Positions 36,719 to 47,033 of a stretch of 64,000 nucleotides of DNA are shown piece after piece. Below the pieces are notes generated by a model, which did not search any database, had not been told where the DNA came from, and saw only the letters and a program-made list of their open reading frames with translations. The DNA is from Clostridia bacterium (lineage in GTDB: Bacteria > Bacillota > Clostridia > TANB77 > CAG-465): contig JAOAHC010000040.1 in assembly GCA_026415435.1 (NCBI GenBank), forward strand, positions 263,456 to 327,455, in the 5' to 3' direction. Both the position numbers and the translations under genes were made by a program. Numbering within the stretch: position 1 is the first letter of the stretch; each line of letters starts with the position of its first letter.

Positions 36719-38701
36719 TTACCAATATTGAAATTTATCTTTTAACCTATTTACTTTATCCTTTATATACTTTTCTAGCTTATCCATAAATAAATCTGCT
36801 TTAATTTCATTTTTAGCTATCATACTTAAGCCTTTTTCCCAACTAGCTGTAAGCTCAGCATTAAGTAAGTCTGGCATTGATTTTTTTACTATATCATATA
36901 TTGACTCTCCTTTTATTGTTGGAGTAAGTATCTGTGTTTTCTCATTTAAAGCCATATATTGTATTCTAACCAACTTTTTTATAATTTCAGCACGTGTTGC
37001 ACTGGTTCCTATTCCACTACCTTTTATTTGTTCTCTTAATTCTTCATCTTCTATTAATTTACCCGCATTTTCCATAGCAAGTATTATAGATCCCGAAGTA
37101 AATCTATTCGGTGGACTTGTTTCCCCTTCTTTTAGTTTTACCTCAAACAACTCCAGTTGTTGACCCTTTTTTAGTTTCTTTAGTAGTTCAATATTATTAG
37201 TTTTATCATTTTCTATATTTTCATCATCATCTTTATTTTCAATAATATCTGCATTTTTTTCAACATCAATATTTTCAACATTTTTAACGACTTCTAAATA
37301 ACCTAAATCTATGCATATTTTACCGCTTGAAAAAAAGCTTTCTTCACCAATTTTTACTACTACTGATATTCTACTAAATTCTGCTGGCGGAAAAAATATA
37401 CTTAAGAATCTCTTTACAACTAGGTTAAAAACATCTTTTTGTAAAGGAGTCAACTTAGGATAATTTTCAAACCCTTGTCCTGTAGGTATTATGGCGTAGT
37501 GATCTGTTATTTTTGAATCATTTACATACTTTGTTTTTAATAAATCAGTGCTATATTTTTCCTTTATCATTTTTTCCAAAGACTCTTTTATTTTGGCGTC
37601 CGTATTACTCTTTACCAATCCATTAAGATTTTTGCTTATTTCTTTTGCAACAGCAGTAGATAATACTCTAGCATCTGTTCTTGGATATGTAACTAGTTTT
37701 TTCTCATACAATGTTTGCATAATCTCTAGTGTTTCATCAGGACTTATTTTAAATCTTTTTGTACAGTCATTTTGTAATTCTGCTAAGTTATATAACAAAG
37801 GGGCATTTTCTTTTTTGTTTTTTTTACTTATTTCTGTAACAGTTGGTATATTTTCATTTGTCTTTATTTCTTCAACAAATGTATTTGCCTCTTGTATATC
37901 TTTAAAACCTGTATCGTTATATAGTTTAGGCGACTCAAAGTATTTAGAGCCTTGAACTGCTTTCCATTCTCCATCAAATTTGCTATTTTCGTCTATTCCA
38001 AATTCACCTAATATTCTATAGAATTTTGTTTTTGTAAAATTTCTTATTTCTCTTTCTCTATCAACTATCATTCCAAGTACACATGTCATGACTCTACCTA
38101 TTGATATTACTGCCTTTTGCTCATCCAACGCTTTAGCTAATTCTTTAGAATAAATCACAGATAATAGTCTAGAAAAATTTATTCCAATTAAATAATCTTC
38201 TTTTGCTCTAAGATAAGCAGAATCCGCAAGTGAATCATACTCCGAAAGAAGTTTTGCATTTTTTATACCATCTAATATTGCTTCTTCTGTTTGAGAATCT
38301 ATCCATACACGCCTTTTTTCTTTTTGAGTTACATTTGCCATTTTATCTACTAATCTATATATGTATTCTCCTTCTCTCCCAGAGTCAGTGCATACATAAA
38401 TCATATCTACATCACTACGATTTAGTAACCCACTCACTATTTCAAATTGTTTGGATACTGAATCAATAACTTCATATTTATATTCTTCTGGCAAAAATGG
38501 TAGTGTATTTAGTGACCAGTACTTAAGTTTTTCCTCATATTTATCTGGATAACTCATAGTAACTAGATGTCCTACACACCAAGTAATTATATAGTCTTCT
38601 GATTCCATATATCCATTTTGTCTTCTAACACTTAATTTTAGTACCTTTGCAAATTCATTAGCTACACTAGGCTTTTCTGCTATTAATAATTTTTTGCCCA
38701 T
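36719..38701 (-). CDS. topB: DNA topoisomerase III (type IA)
   Basis: Type IA topoisomerase that decatenates single-stranded regions. Toprim opens with KKLLIAEKPSVANEFAKVL and has CTDSGREGEYIYR. The catalytic Tyr is in KLVTYPRTDARVLS near residue 316, and there is no C-terminal zinc ribbon, unlike topA at 26.5 kb. An acidic Asn/Asp stretch interrupts the chain near residue 500. The start at 38701 has GGAG before it. Such a second type IA enzyme is often plasmid- or island-linked, but base composition here matches the core. Confidence 0.93.
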   Translation of the reverse strand: MGKKLLIAEKPSVANEFAKVLKLSVRRQNGYMESEDYIITWCVGHLVTMSYPDKYEEKLKYWSLNTLPFLPEEYKYEVIDSVSKQFEIVSGLLNRSDVDMIYVCTDSGREGEYIYRLVDKMANVTQKEKRRVWIDSQTEEAILDGIKNAKLLSEYDSLADSAYLRAKEDYLIGINFSRLLSVIYSKELAKALDEQKAVISIGRVMTCVLGMIVDREREIRNFTKTKFYRILGEFGIDENSKFDGEWKAVQGSKYFESPKLYNDTGFKDIQEANTFVEEIKTNENIPTVTEISKKNKKENAPLLYNLAELQNDCTKRFKISPDETLEIMQTLYEKKLVTYPRTDARVLSTAVAKEISKNLNGLVKSNTDAKIKESLEKMIKEKYSTDLLKTKYVNDSKITDHYAIIPTGQGFENYPKLTPLQKDVFNLVVKRFLSIFFPPAEFSRISVVVKIGEESFFSSGKICIDLGYLEVVKNVENIDVEKNADIIENKDDDENIENDKTNNIELLKKLKKGQQLELFEVKLKEGETSPPNRFTSGSIILAMENAGKLIEDEELREQIKGSGIGTSATRAEIIKKLVRIQYMALNEKTQILTPTIKGESIYDIVKKSMPDLLNAELTASWEKGLSMIAKNEIKADLFMDKLEKYIKDKVNRLKDKFQYW

Positions 38702-38789
38702 AATTTCTCCTAAGCTTTTATATTTAAAAGTAACATGAAATAACAAAAACTAAGTATAATTTGATTCATACTCAGTATGTATGCTACAG

Positions 38790-39000
38790 TTACCTATTCT
38801 TTTTATTTAATTCTTCCAAAATAAGGTTTTGTTTTTCTTCAACATCTTCAATTTATTAAGTCTATTTAGAATTTCTTCTATTAATATTTCAGATTTTAAA
38901 TTAGTTTCAGAGTATGGAGCCTTACCACTTGTCCATATCCCAATCTTTTTGTTAGAACTATAAATATTTTCACTCTCATAAATAATATATTACTTAATTA
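38790..39000 (-). pseudogene. Remnant of a degraded gene
   Basis: The minus strand reads YESENIYSSNKKIGIWTSG then KAPYSETNLKSEILIEEILNRLNK, and after a frame change EDVEEKQNLILEELNKKNR and a stop at 38790. There is no start codon in the first frame, which is closed upstream by a stop. The change is not +1 and not at a CGG. It looks like the end of a lost gene. It accounts for the otherwise empty 515 bases between topB and the next gene. Confidence 0.45.
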
Positions 39001-39216
39001 CAATATTCTACCACGTAATACTATACTTTTCAATAGTCTATTATACGGTTATTTAATAAAATTAAGATTTTCAAAGGAAAATGATATAGTTTTAATATTA
39101 TCTTAAGCACAATACATAAGTTGACATAACTCAAGAAATATGTTATACTATTGTTATAATTTTAAATTTTTGTATAGGTTGAAATTAATATGTTTAACCA
39201 GAAAGGAATAAAAAAT

Positions 39217-39432
39217 ATGCTAGATAACCATGAAGAAAAAAAAGAATTTATTGCAGAACTTAGGAAATTAAATCCCAAAGTTAATATTGATACCAATCTT
39301 TTGCTGAATATTATTGTGTATAGTATTGCATTGGAAGAACTAGTTCTTCCTGAAGGTACAAAACTTAATGGTAATCATATTTATTACAAAAACTCAACAC
39401 TTGTTATATCTTCTGATATAACAAAAAAATAA
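39217..39432 (+). CDS. Small hypothetical protein
   Basis: 71 residues, cytoplasmic: LDNHEEKKEFIAELRKLNPKV, a hydrophobic helix-like stretch (LLLNIIVYSIALEELVLPEG) and NGNHIYYKNSTLVISSD. It is not recognised. The start at 39217 follows AAGGA by nine bases; an earlier ATG at 39190 has a weaker site. A long terminator hairpin follows directly, so it is a separate transcription unit. Confidence 0.55.
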   Translation: MLDNHEEKKEFIAELRKLNPKVNIDTNLLLNIIVYSIALEELVLPEGTKLNGNHIYYKNSTLVISSDITKK

Positions 39433-39449
39433 TTAACCACAAAAAAACA

Positions 39450-39506
39450 ACACCTTATAAATAATTTCACTATAATTTAGTGTATCTTATTTATAAGGTG
39501 TATTTT
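39450..39506. terminator. Large hairpin after the small protein gene
   Basis: ACACCTTATAAATAA pairs perfectly over 15 bp with 39487-39501. The 22-base loop contains a further CACTA/TAGTG pair. ATTTTA follows. The remaining ~230 bases to gerAA show only AT-rich sequence without a clear promoter. Confidence 0.7.
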
Positions 39507-39736
39507 ATATCCATATTTAGTTATTATTTACGTATTTAAAAACAAACTCTCTATACCTATTTTTAGGCGTTCATTTCAAACAAATACTACCATTTTTTTA
39601 ATCTATTTCTTCACATATATAGAAATACTTAACAGTATTTTCGTATATTTAATCACACAAACAACAATAATATATTTAATAGCTTTATATTTAATACTAA
39701 ATTACATAATTAAATTAGATTTTAGAGGACAATATT

Positions 39737-41237
39737 ATGATAAATAATACTTCAAACATATATGATTCACTAGATCAAAATATAAAATACTTAAGAGAAG
39801 CTTATTCAGCAGATATAAATAAAGATATTGTCTTTAGAGATTTCGTTATATGTAGTAAATTCAAGGCCTGCCTTATTTTTATTGATGGATTAGTAGATAG
39901 AGATTTAGTCACCAACACCATATTAAAACAACTTATGACCCCTTTATATTTTAGTGATTTTGATGAAACAATTGAAAAATTAATATATAACTCTCTACTT
40001 CCTCAAATGCAAATAAAGAAAGTTTCTTCTCAAAAAGAAGTTATTAGCAGTATAAATGCTGGAGATTGTGCTATATTTATTGATGAATTAAATGTTGTTT
40101 TTATATGTGACGTAAAAAAATGGGAACATAGATCAGTTAGTGAAACAAAATCAGAAATTTCACTAAGGGGTCCTCAAGAAGGATTTATTGAGATACTAAA
40201 AAACAATGTAGCACTTATAAGAAAAATAATAAGAAAAGAAGATTTAATAGTTGAATATATACAAATCGGTACTAAATATAAGACTGAGTGCGCCTTAATA
40301 TATATAAAAGATGTAGCAAACTCTGATCTTATAGATGAAATAAAGAAAAGATTATCAGCAATACAGGCAGAATATATTTCTCGGTACTGGAGATCTAGAA
40401 CAGCTTATTGAAGATAAGCATTACTACCCTTTTCCTCAGACACTTTCAACAGAAAGACCAGATAGAGTGGCGGGGTCACTTGTTGAAGGTAGAATTTCTT
40501 TAATGGTAAATGGAAACCCTTACGCTTTGATATTACCTGTCTCAATATTAGACACAATTTATTCAAATGATGATGATATAACCAGGGCACCATATAAGAT
40601 ATTTATTAAACTAGTAAGAGTACTATCACTCCTTATTACTGTCTTTTTACCATGTGTATTTATATCAGCTATAAATTTTCACAATGACTTAATACCCACA
40701 AATCTTTTACTAACAATGTCTTCATTAAAAGAAAAAGTTCCATTTCCATTTTCTATTGAAATAATATTTATGATACTTGTCTATGAAATTGCACAAGAAT
40801 CAAGATTAAGAATTCCTTCGCAGCTTGGTTCTGTAGTTGGTCTTGTTGGTTCTCTTATACTAGGACAATCCGCAGTAACTGCAAATATAATAAGTCCTAT
40901 AACTATAATTATAACCTCTGTATCAATACTTACTTCACTTACAATACCTGATTATTATATTTCATCTGGATTTAGAATGATAAGATTATTTTTTATGGTA
41001 GGAGCTATGCTCTTTGGATTTTTAGGAATATCACTTGTTTTATATTCATTCTTATTATATACATTTCACTTAAAACCTTTTAAAGTACCTCTTATCCAGC
41101 CATTTTATATAGATAAAAATAATAACGTCATTAAAAGATTTTTTGGTGTCCCATTAAAAAACCTAAATCTTAAGCCTTACTTTATTCCTCAGCCTAAACA
41201 AAATAAGAAGAAAGCAAGAACTAAACAACCTACCTAA
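39737..41237 (+). CDS. gerAA: Spore germination receptor subunit A (GerAA/GerKA family), split by a +1 frameshift
   Basis: Germinant receptor A subunit in the spore inner membrane. The first part (39737-40411) encodes the soluble N-terminal domain and ends SRYWRSRTAY with TGA. In the +1 frame after the CGG at 40382 the family sequence continues GTGDLEQLIEDKHYYPFPQTLSTERPDRVAGSLVEGR, a highly conserved GerA stretch, and then four to five membrane helices to 41237. The joined product is 499 residues, the expected length. The zero-frame part alone would lack the membrane domain. The start is preceded by AGAGGA. It heads an A-C-B operon. Confidence 0.88.
40379..40385 (+). other. +1 shift site, TCT CGG T, in gerAA
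   Basis: Zero frame reads ATT TCT CGG TAC TGG. Skipping the C gives TCT GGT ACT GGA GAT (SGTGD). Removing a T instead would give CTC GGT (LG), closer to the family's usual Leu, so the exact residue is uncertain. Confidence 0.75.
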
Positions 41238-41251
41238 GAGGTGAACATGAT

Positions 41252-42562
41252 ATGAAAATTTTAAAATATACTTCTATATCATTTTTATTGATTATACTTT
41301 TAATTGTACTATATGTTACAGGAAAATATGATTTTAAAGAAATTGAAAAAGCAAGTTACATATTAGCAATTGCAATTGATAAAGGAGAAATATCTGACTA
41401 TAAATATACTTTCTATATTGGAAACTATACAAAAAAATCTACTGAAAATGGTGAATCCAAGTCATCTTTAGATTCTGTTCTAACTACTGTGGAAGCTCAA
41501 ACAGTACCAGAAGCAATCAACATATTGAATAGTACTCTAAATAAAGCCTCAAATACTAAACAACTTAAAATTATTCTTATATCAAAAGAAGTTGCTCAAG
41601 ATAATGTATATTCGCCAATAAAAGAAATTTTTACAAACTCAAATTTTAATTGCACTGCCTATCTTGCAATAACAAATAGTAATGCATATAATGCTCTAAA
41701 AACTCCAGAATCTAGTAGTGATGAACAAGTACAACTTTTTTATGATGTTATTCATAACTCATATAAAAATTCTGGTTATACATGTGATACAAGACTTGAA
41801 GATTACTATGTAAAATCTGAGGAAAAACTCACCCTTCCAACTATTGCTTACTTAGGTTACACTACCGAAACTACAAAGGAATTAGAGAAAAAAGACTTAA
41901 ATTCATCAGATAATTCTAAAACCGAAGATAAGAAAAAGGAAAATGAAGCTGGAAAAGATGAGAGTAAAGATAAAAACAAAAAAGAAACTGAAACAAATCC
42001 CAGTTATACTCCAGATAATGCTCCCATAAAATATCAGACACATACAAGTGTAATAGGACTTGCAGTCTTCAATGACTCGAAAATGATTGGGTTACTGGAC
42101 AGTAAATCAACCCCATATTATTTAATGCTTTCTAATAGACTAGTTAATACTACTATTACGCTTCCATCAAAAACTGATAATAATAGAAAAATATCCTTTA
42201 CTTTATATCCTATAAAAAATACAAAGATAAAGGTAAATACTAATTCTGAAACTCCACATATAGATATTAAATTAAATCTCACTGCAAATGTATCGTATGA
42301 CTTAGGTGATGCTTTTCCAAAAGATGAAAAACAGTGGAAAGAGTTATCTGATTATATGTCTAGATATATAGCTCATGAAACATATAAATTTCTTAAGGAG
42401 ACAAAAACTACACTAAAAGGAGATATAGTAGGATTTTCAGAATATGCACAAATAAATTTTTTGACAGTTAAAGATTTTGAAAAATATAACTGGAGTGAAA
42501 AATATAAAAATTCTAATTTTAAAGTAACAGTAAATATATCCTTTAGAAGGATTGTTCCATAA
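41252..42562 (+). CDS. gerAC: Spore germination receptor subunit C (GerAC family), no lipobox
   Basis: 436 residues with one N-terminal helix (ISFLLIILLIVLYVTG) and the GerAC fold: ASYILAIAIDKGEISDYKYTFYIGN, TVPEAINILNSTLNKASNTKQLKIILISKEVA and the C-terminal KTTLKGDIVGFSEYAQ. GerAC proteins are normally lipoproteins with a Cys in TGCWD-like context; here the same place reads TGKYDFKEIEK, so the Cys is missing and the helix should stay as anchor. A Lys/Glu/Ser-rich linker lies at ~215-255. It follows gerAA by 14 bases. Confidence 0.88.
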   Translation: MKILKYTSISFLLIILLIVLYVTGKYDFKEIEKASYILAIAIDKGEISDYKYTFYIGNYTKKSTENGESKSSLDSVLTTVEAQTVPEAINILNSTLNKASNTKQLKIILISKEVAQDNVYSPIKEIFTNSNFNCTAYLAITNSNAYNALKTPESSSDEQVQLFYDVIHNSYKNSGYTCDTRLEDYYVKSEEKLTLPTIAYLGYTTETTKELEKKDLNSSDNSKTEDKKKENEAGKDESKDKNKKETETNPSYTPDNAPIKYQTHTSVIGLAVFNDSKMIGLLDSKSTPYYLMLSNRLVNTTITLPSKTDNNRKISFTLYPIKNTKIKVNTNSETPHIDIKLNLTANVSYDLGDAFPKDEKQWKELSDYMSRYIAHETYKFLKETKTTLKGDIVGFSEYAQINFLTVKDFEKYNWSEKYKNSNFKVTVNISFRRIVP

Positions 42563-42590
42563 AATACTTGAACTACAAGGAGGAGGTTCT

Positions 42591-43694
42591 TTGGAAAAGA
42601 AAATTAATTTTACTAAATGGGATTTAGCTGGCGGAGTAATTACCACAAATGCTATGCAAATATTTTTAGATTGGCCTTATGAAATTCTTTCTAATTCAGG
42701 AAATTCATTTTGGATAACTTCAATATTAATAACAATTATTGCCTCGACAATTTACGGTATATTACTATTTCTGTATAAAAAGAATAATTGTGTAGGATTA
42801 AGCCTTTTTGAAATAAGCAATAATTTAGGTGGTGTTATTTTAAAAAAGATAGTTGCCTTCATATGTTTCACTATATTTGCTATGCTTATATCTTCAAGAT
42901 TACAACATTATGCAGGTTTATTAAATGTATCTGCATACAATAACACACCTATATATTTATTAATGCTTATACTTGTAGTTTTTATAGTTATTTCAATAAT
43001 AGCTGGTGTAGAAGTATTATTTAAACTTATGGGATATCTTTTCCCTATATTTGTAATGTATACAATATTCATATTTGTACTATCATTAGACCCTCTTAAT
43101 TTAAATCATTTTACGCCAATATTTGGTAATGGAGTAGTCTCTACATTTACAAATGCTTTTATATTTTTACCTACCTTCTCCTCCCTATTCATATTATTAT
43201 TTTTTAGTAATAGTAATTTTAAATATAAAGATTTAAAATTTTCTTTAATTACATCAATTAGTATAGTAACATTTGTAGTCTTATTAATAACTACAAGTAT
43301 TATGGTTATGATTTCTGCTGATAAAATACATTCATATAAATATCCATTATATGAAACAATTCGTACTATGGCTATTAACTCACCATTTACTGGGCTTGAA
43401 ACACAATTTACTTTCATTATGTACTTTGTCACAATACCATACTTAGGACTCATATCAACAATGGCATGTCATTGTGCAAGTGTTTTGTTTCCAAAGGTAA
43501 ATTATAGATTAATTAGTATGATAATAATAGCTATAGCATATTTTATGGCAACATTTACTATGAAACCGGATGCTATCGCCAGTCCAACCGGTATAGTATC
43601 ATTATATATAACATTCGTAGCATTTATCCTCCCTATGGGGTTATTAGTTGGAACAAATATAAAAAATTCCATTCTCAGAAAGAAAAAAGCTTAA
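42591..43694 (+). CDS. gerAB: Spore germination receptor subunit B (GerAB family)
   Basis: Permease-like subunit of the APC superfamily that binds the germinant, usually an amino acid or sugar. 367 residues with about ten helices, including IIAGVEVLFKLMGYLFPIFVMYTIFIFVL and LDPLNLNHFTPIFGNG, the latter typical of the family. The start is a TTG at 42591, because AAGGAGGAGG is well placed for it. An ATG at 42552 overlaps the gerAC end but has no site. Gene order A-C-B matches the gerK operon. Confidence 0.9.
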   Translation: MEKKINFTKWDLAGGVITTNAMQIFLDWPYEILSNSGNSFWITSILITIIASTIYGILLFLYKKNNCVGLSLFEISNNLGGVILKKIVAFICFTIFAMLISSRLQHYAGLLNVSAYNNTPIYLLMLILVVFIVISIIAGVEVLFKLMGYLFPIFVMYTIFIFVLSLDPLNLNHFTPIFGNGVVSTFTNAFIFLPTFSSLFILLFFSNSNFKYKDLKFSLITSISIVTFVVLLITTSIMVMISADKIHSYKYPLYETIRTMAINSPFTGLETQFTFIMYFVTIPYLGLISTMACHCASVLFPKVNYRLISMIIIAIAYFMATFTMKPDAIASPTGIVSLYITFVAFILPMGLLVGTNIKNSILRKKKA

Positions 43695-43729
43695 TATAGT
43701 TTGATAAAAATATTTATGAGAAGATAATT

Positions 43730-43775
43730 ATGAGCCTAAATGTTTATTTAAAACATTTTAGGCTCATTGTATACT
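43730..43775 (+). terminator. Terminator of the ger operon
   Basis: ATGAGCCTAAATGTTT and AAACATTTTAGGCTCAT pair with one bulged T; TTGTATACTTTT follows. Confidence 0.75.
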
Positions 43776-43783
43776 TTTAAAAA

Positions 43784-45370
<1,587 letters not shown>

Positions 45371-45391
45371 CTACCTTTCAATTTATATATA

Positions 45392-45721
45392 TTATCTTAC
45401 AACAACTGCTGTTCCAGAAGCAGTAACCATAAGCATACTTCCATTTTGTCCTAAAGTTTCATAGTCAACTTTAACACCAACTATTGCATTTGCACCAATT
45501 TTTAAAGCTCTTTGTTTTAATTCAATTAGAGCATTTTCTCTTGCAGTTACTAATTCATTTTCATATGAACCAGAACGTCCACCAAAAATATTTGTAAGTC
45601 CAGCTGCAAAGTCTTTTATAAAGTCCACCCCACTTACTATTTCACCAAATATAATACCTTTATATTCAATTATTGTTTTTGATTCAATTGTATTTGTTGT
45701 GGTAACTATAATTTCATCCAT
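45392..45721 (-). CDS. YbjQ family (UPF0145) protein
   Basis: 109 residues that match the pentamer-forming YbjQ family: [49 protein letters not shown] and [13 protein letters not shown]. The molecular role is unknown, despite a 'heavy-metal binding' label in databases. The start at 45721 has GGGAGG before it; the frame is open slightly further upstream. Confidence 0.92.
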   Translation of the reverse strand: MDEIIVTTTNTIESKTIIEYKGIIFGEIVSGVDFIKDFAAGLTNIFGGRSGSYENELVTARENALIELKQRALKIGANAIVGVKVDYETLGQNGSMLMVTASGTAVVVR

Positions 45722-45739
45722 ATAAAATCCTCCCAAAAA

Positions 45740-45937
45740 TTAATTTTCTAATATTTGTTGAACTCTTCCTACTAATCCACTACTAAGTCTAACTTTTATG
45801 CCTCTTGGATGTATAGGACTATTTGTTAATATATCCTGAACTATTCCTTCAGTTAATTTTCCTGTTCTTTGATCTTGTTTTTGAACTATCATAACCCTTG
45901 TTCCCGCTTTTATATTAGCTCTATTAGTTCCATCCAT
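45740..45937 (-). CDS. ywbE: YwbE family protein
   Basis: 65 residues, the whole of a YwbE-type beta-barrel domain: GTNRANIKAGTRVMIVQKQDQRTGKLTEG and SPIHPRGIKVRLSSGLVGRVQ. Function is not known. It lies just upstream of the YbjQ-like gene and probably shares its transcript. Confidence 0.9.
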   Translation of the reverse strand: MDGTNRANIKAGTRVMIVQKQDQRTGKLTEGIVQDILTNSPIHPRGIKVRLSSGLVGRVQQILEN

Positions 45938-46085
45938 TCTAACACTTCCTTAACACGCCATACATTATATCATCTTTACTTACTAATGTCAAAAAGTATT
46001 TAATTTAAACTTAATTTTAGTTAAAATATATTATTTATTTTATAATTGCACAGAATATTTAAGTATTTTAAAGGAGGTTATTTAA

Positions 46086-46967
46086 ATGAATTCAAATAAT
46101 ATTAATAATTCAAATCAATTTCCAAAGACATTTCCAGAACAACAGCAAGATGTAAATCCTGGTAAAGAAAGTATAATGGAGCCAAAACCTATATTTGATA
46201 GTCCAGAATATGTTGGAACAGGAAAATTGAAAAATAAAGTAGCAATAATTACGGGAGGAGACAGCGGTATAGGTAAGGCTGTAGCTGTATTTTTTGCAAA
46301 AGAAGGTGCTGATATAGTTATAGCATATCTAAATGAAAATAACGATGCAAATGAGACTAAAAATTATATAGAAAATTTAGGAGCAAAATGTACAATAATT
46401 GCAGGTGATTTAAAAGATGAAAATTTCTGTAAAAAAGTAGTAGATACCACCATTAGTACATATGGTCATCTAGATATTTTAGTTAATAATGCAGCTATTT
46501 TATATAATAAAAATTCGATTGAAGATATTACAAGTGAACAATTAGAGAATACATTTAAAACAAATATTTTCTCGTTTTTCTACATTACAAAGGCTGCTCT
46601 TAAACATTTAAAAAACGGCAGTTCAATAATAAATACCTCATCTGTAACTGCATTTAAAGGTAGTAAAACACTAATAGATTATGCCTCAACAAAAGGCGCT
46701 ATTATATCTTTTACTCGCTCACTTGCTATTTCACTTGTAGATATGGGAATTAGAGTCAATGCTGTATCCCCAGGCCCTATTTGGACACCTCTTCAACCAT
46801 CTAGTATGAAGGCAGAAGATATAAAAACATTTGGTAGTGATACCTTAATAAAAAGAGCTGGTCAACCAGTAGAACTTGCACCTACTTACGTATATCTTGC
46901 ATCAGATGATTCCACATATGTAACGGGTCAAACATTACATGTAAATGGCGGAGAATATTTTGGATAA
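46086..46967 (+). CDS. SDR-family oxidoreductase
   Basis: NAD(P)-dependent short-chain dehydrogenase. A 40-residue N-terminal extension (FPEQQQDVNPGKESIMEPKPIF) is typical of the YhdF/YhxC group linked to general stress. The nucleotide loop is TGGDSGIGKAVAVFFAKEGA near residue 58, NNAA near 140, and catalytic Ser and YxxxK are in INTSSVTAFKG and DYASTKGA near residue 199. Substrate is unknown. AAGGAGG precedes the start. Confidence 0.92.
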   Translation: MNSNNINNSNQFPKTFPEQQQDVNPGKESIMEPKPIFDSPEYVGTGKLKNKVAIITGGDSGIGKAVAVFFAKEGADIVIAYLNENNDANETKNYIENLGAKCTIIAGDLKDENFCKKVVDTTISTYGHLDILVNNAAILYNKNSIEDITSEQLENTFKTNIFSFFYITKAALKHLKNGSSIINTSSVTAFKGSKTLIDYASTKGAIISFTRSLAISLVDMGIRVNAVSPGPIWTPLQPSSMKAEDIKTFGSDTLIKRAGQPVELAPTYVYLASDDSTYVTGQTLHVNGGEYFG

Positions 46968-46980
46968 TATATTACAATAG

Positions 46981-47004
46981 AAAAAAGACCAGATGGTCTT
47001 TTTT
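46981..47004. terminator. Terminator of the SDR gene
   Basis: AAAAAAGACC, loop AGAT, GGTCTTTTTT; T-rich on both strands, so it may also end the facing DUF2207 transcript. Confidence 0.8.
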
Positions 47005-47033
47005 CTATTTATATATTTTAAAAATGTAGTTTT

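Noticed and set aside
14964-41237. Reassignment of CGG to another amino acid as explanation of the split genes
   Set aside because: A sense-codon change would not restore the reading frame; a one-base skip is needed. The M48 motif also supports Arg for CGG.
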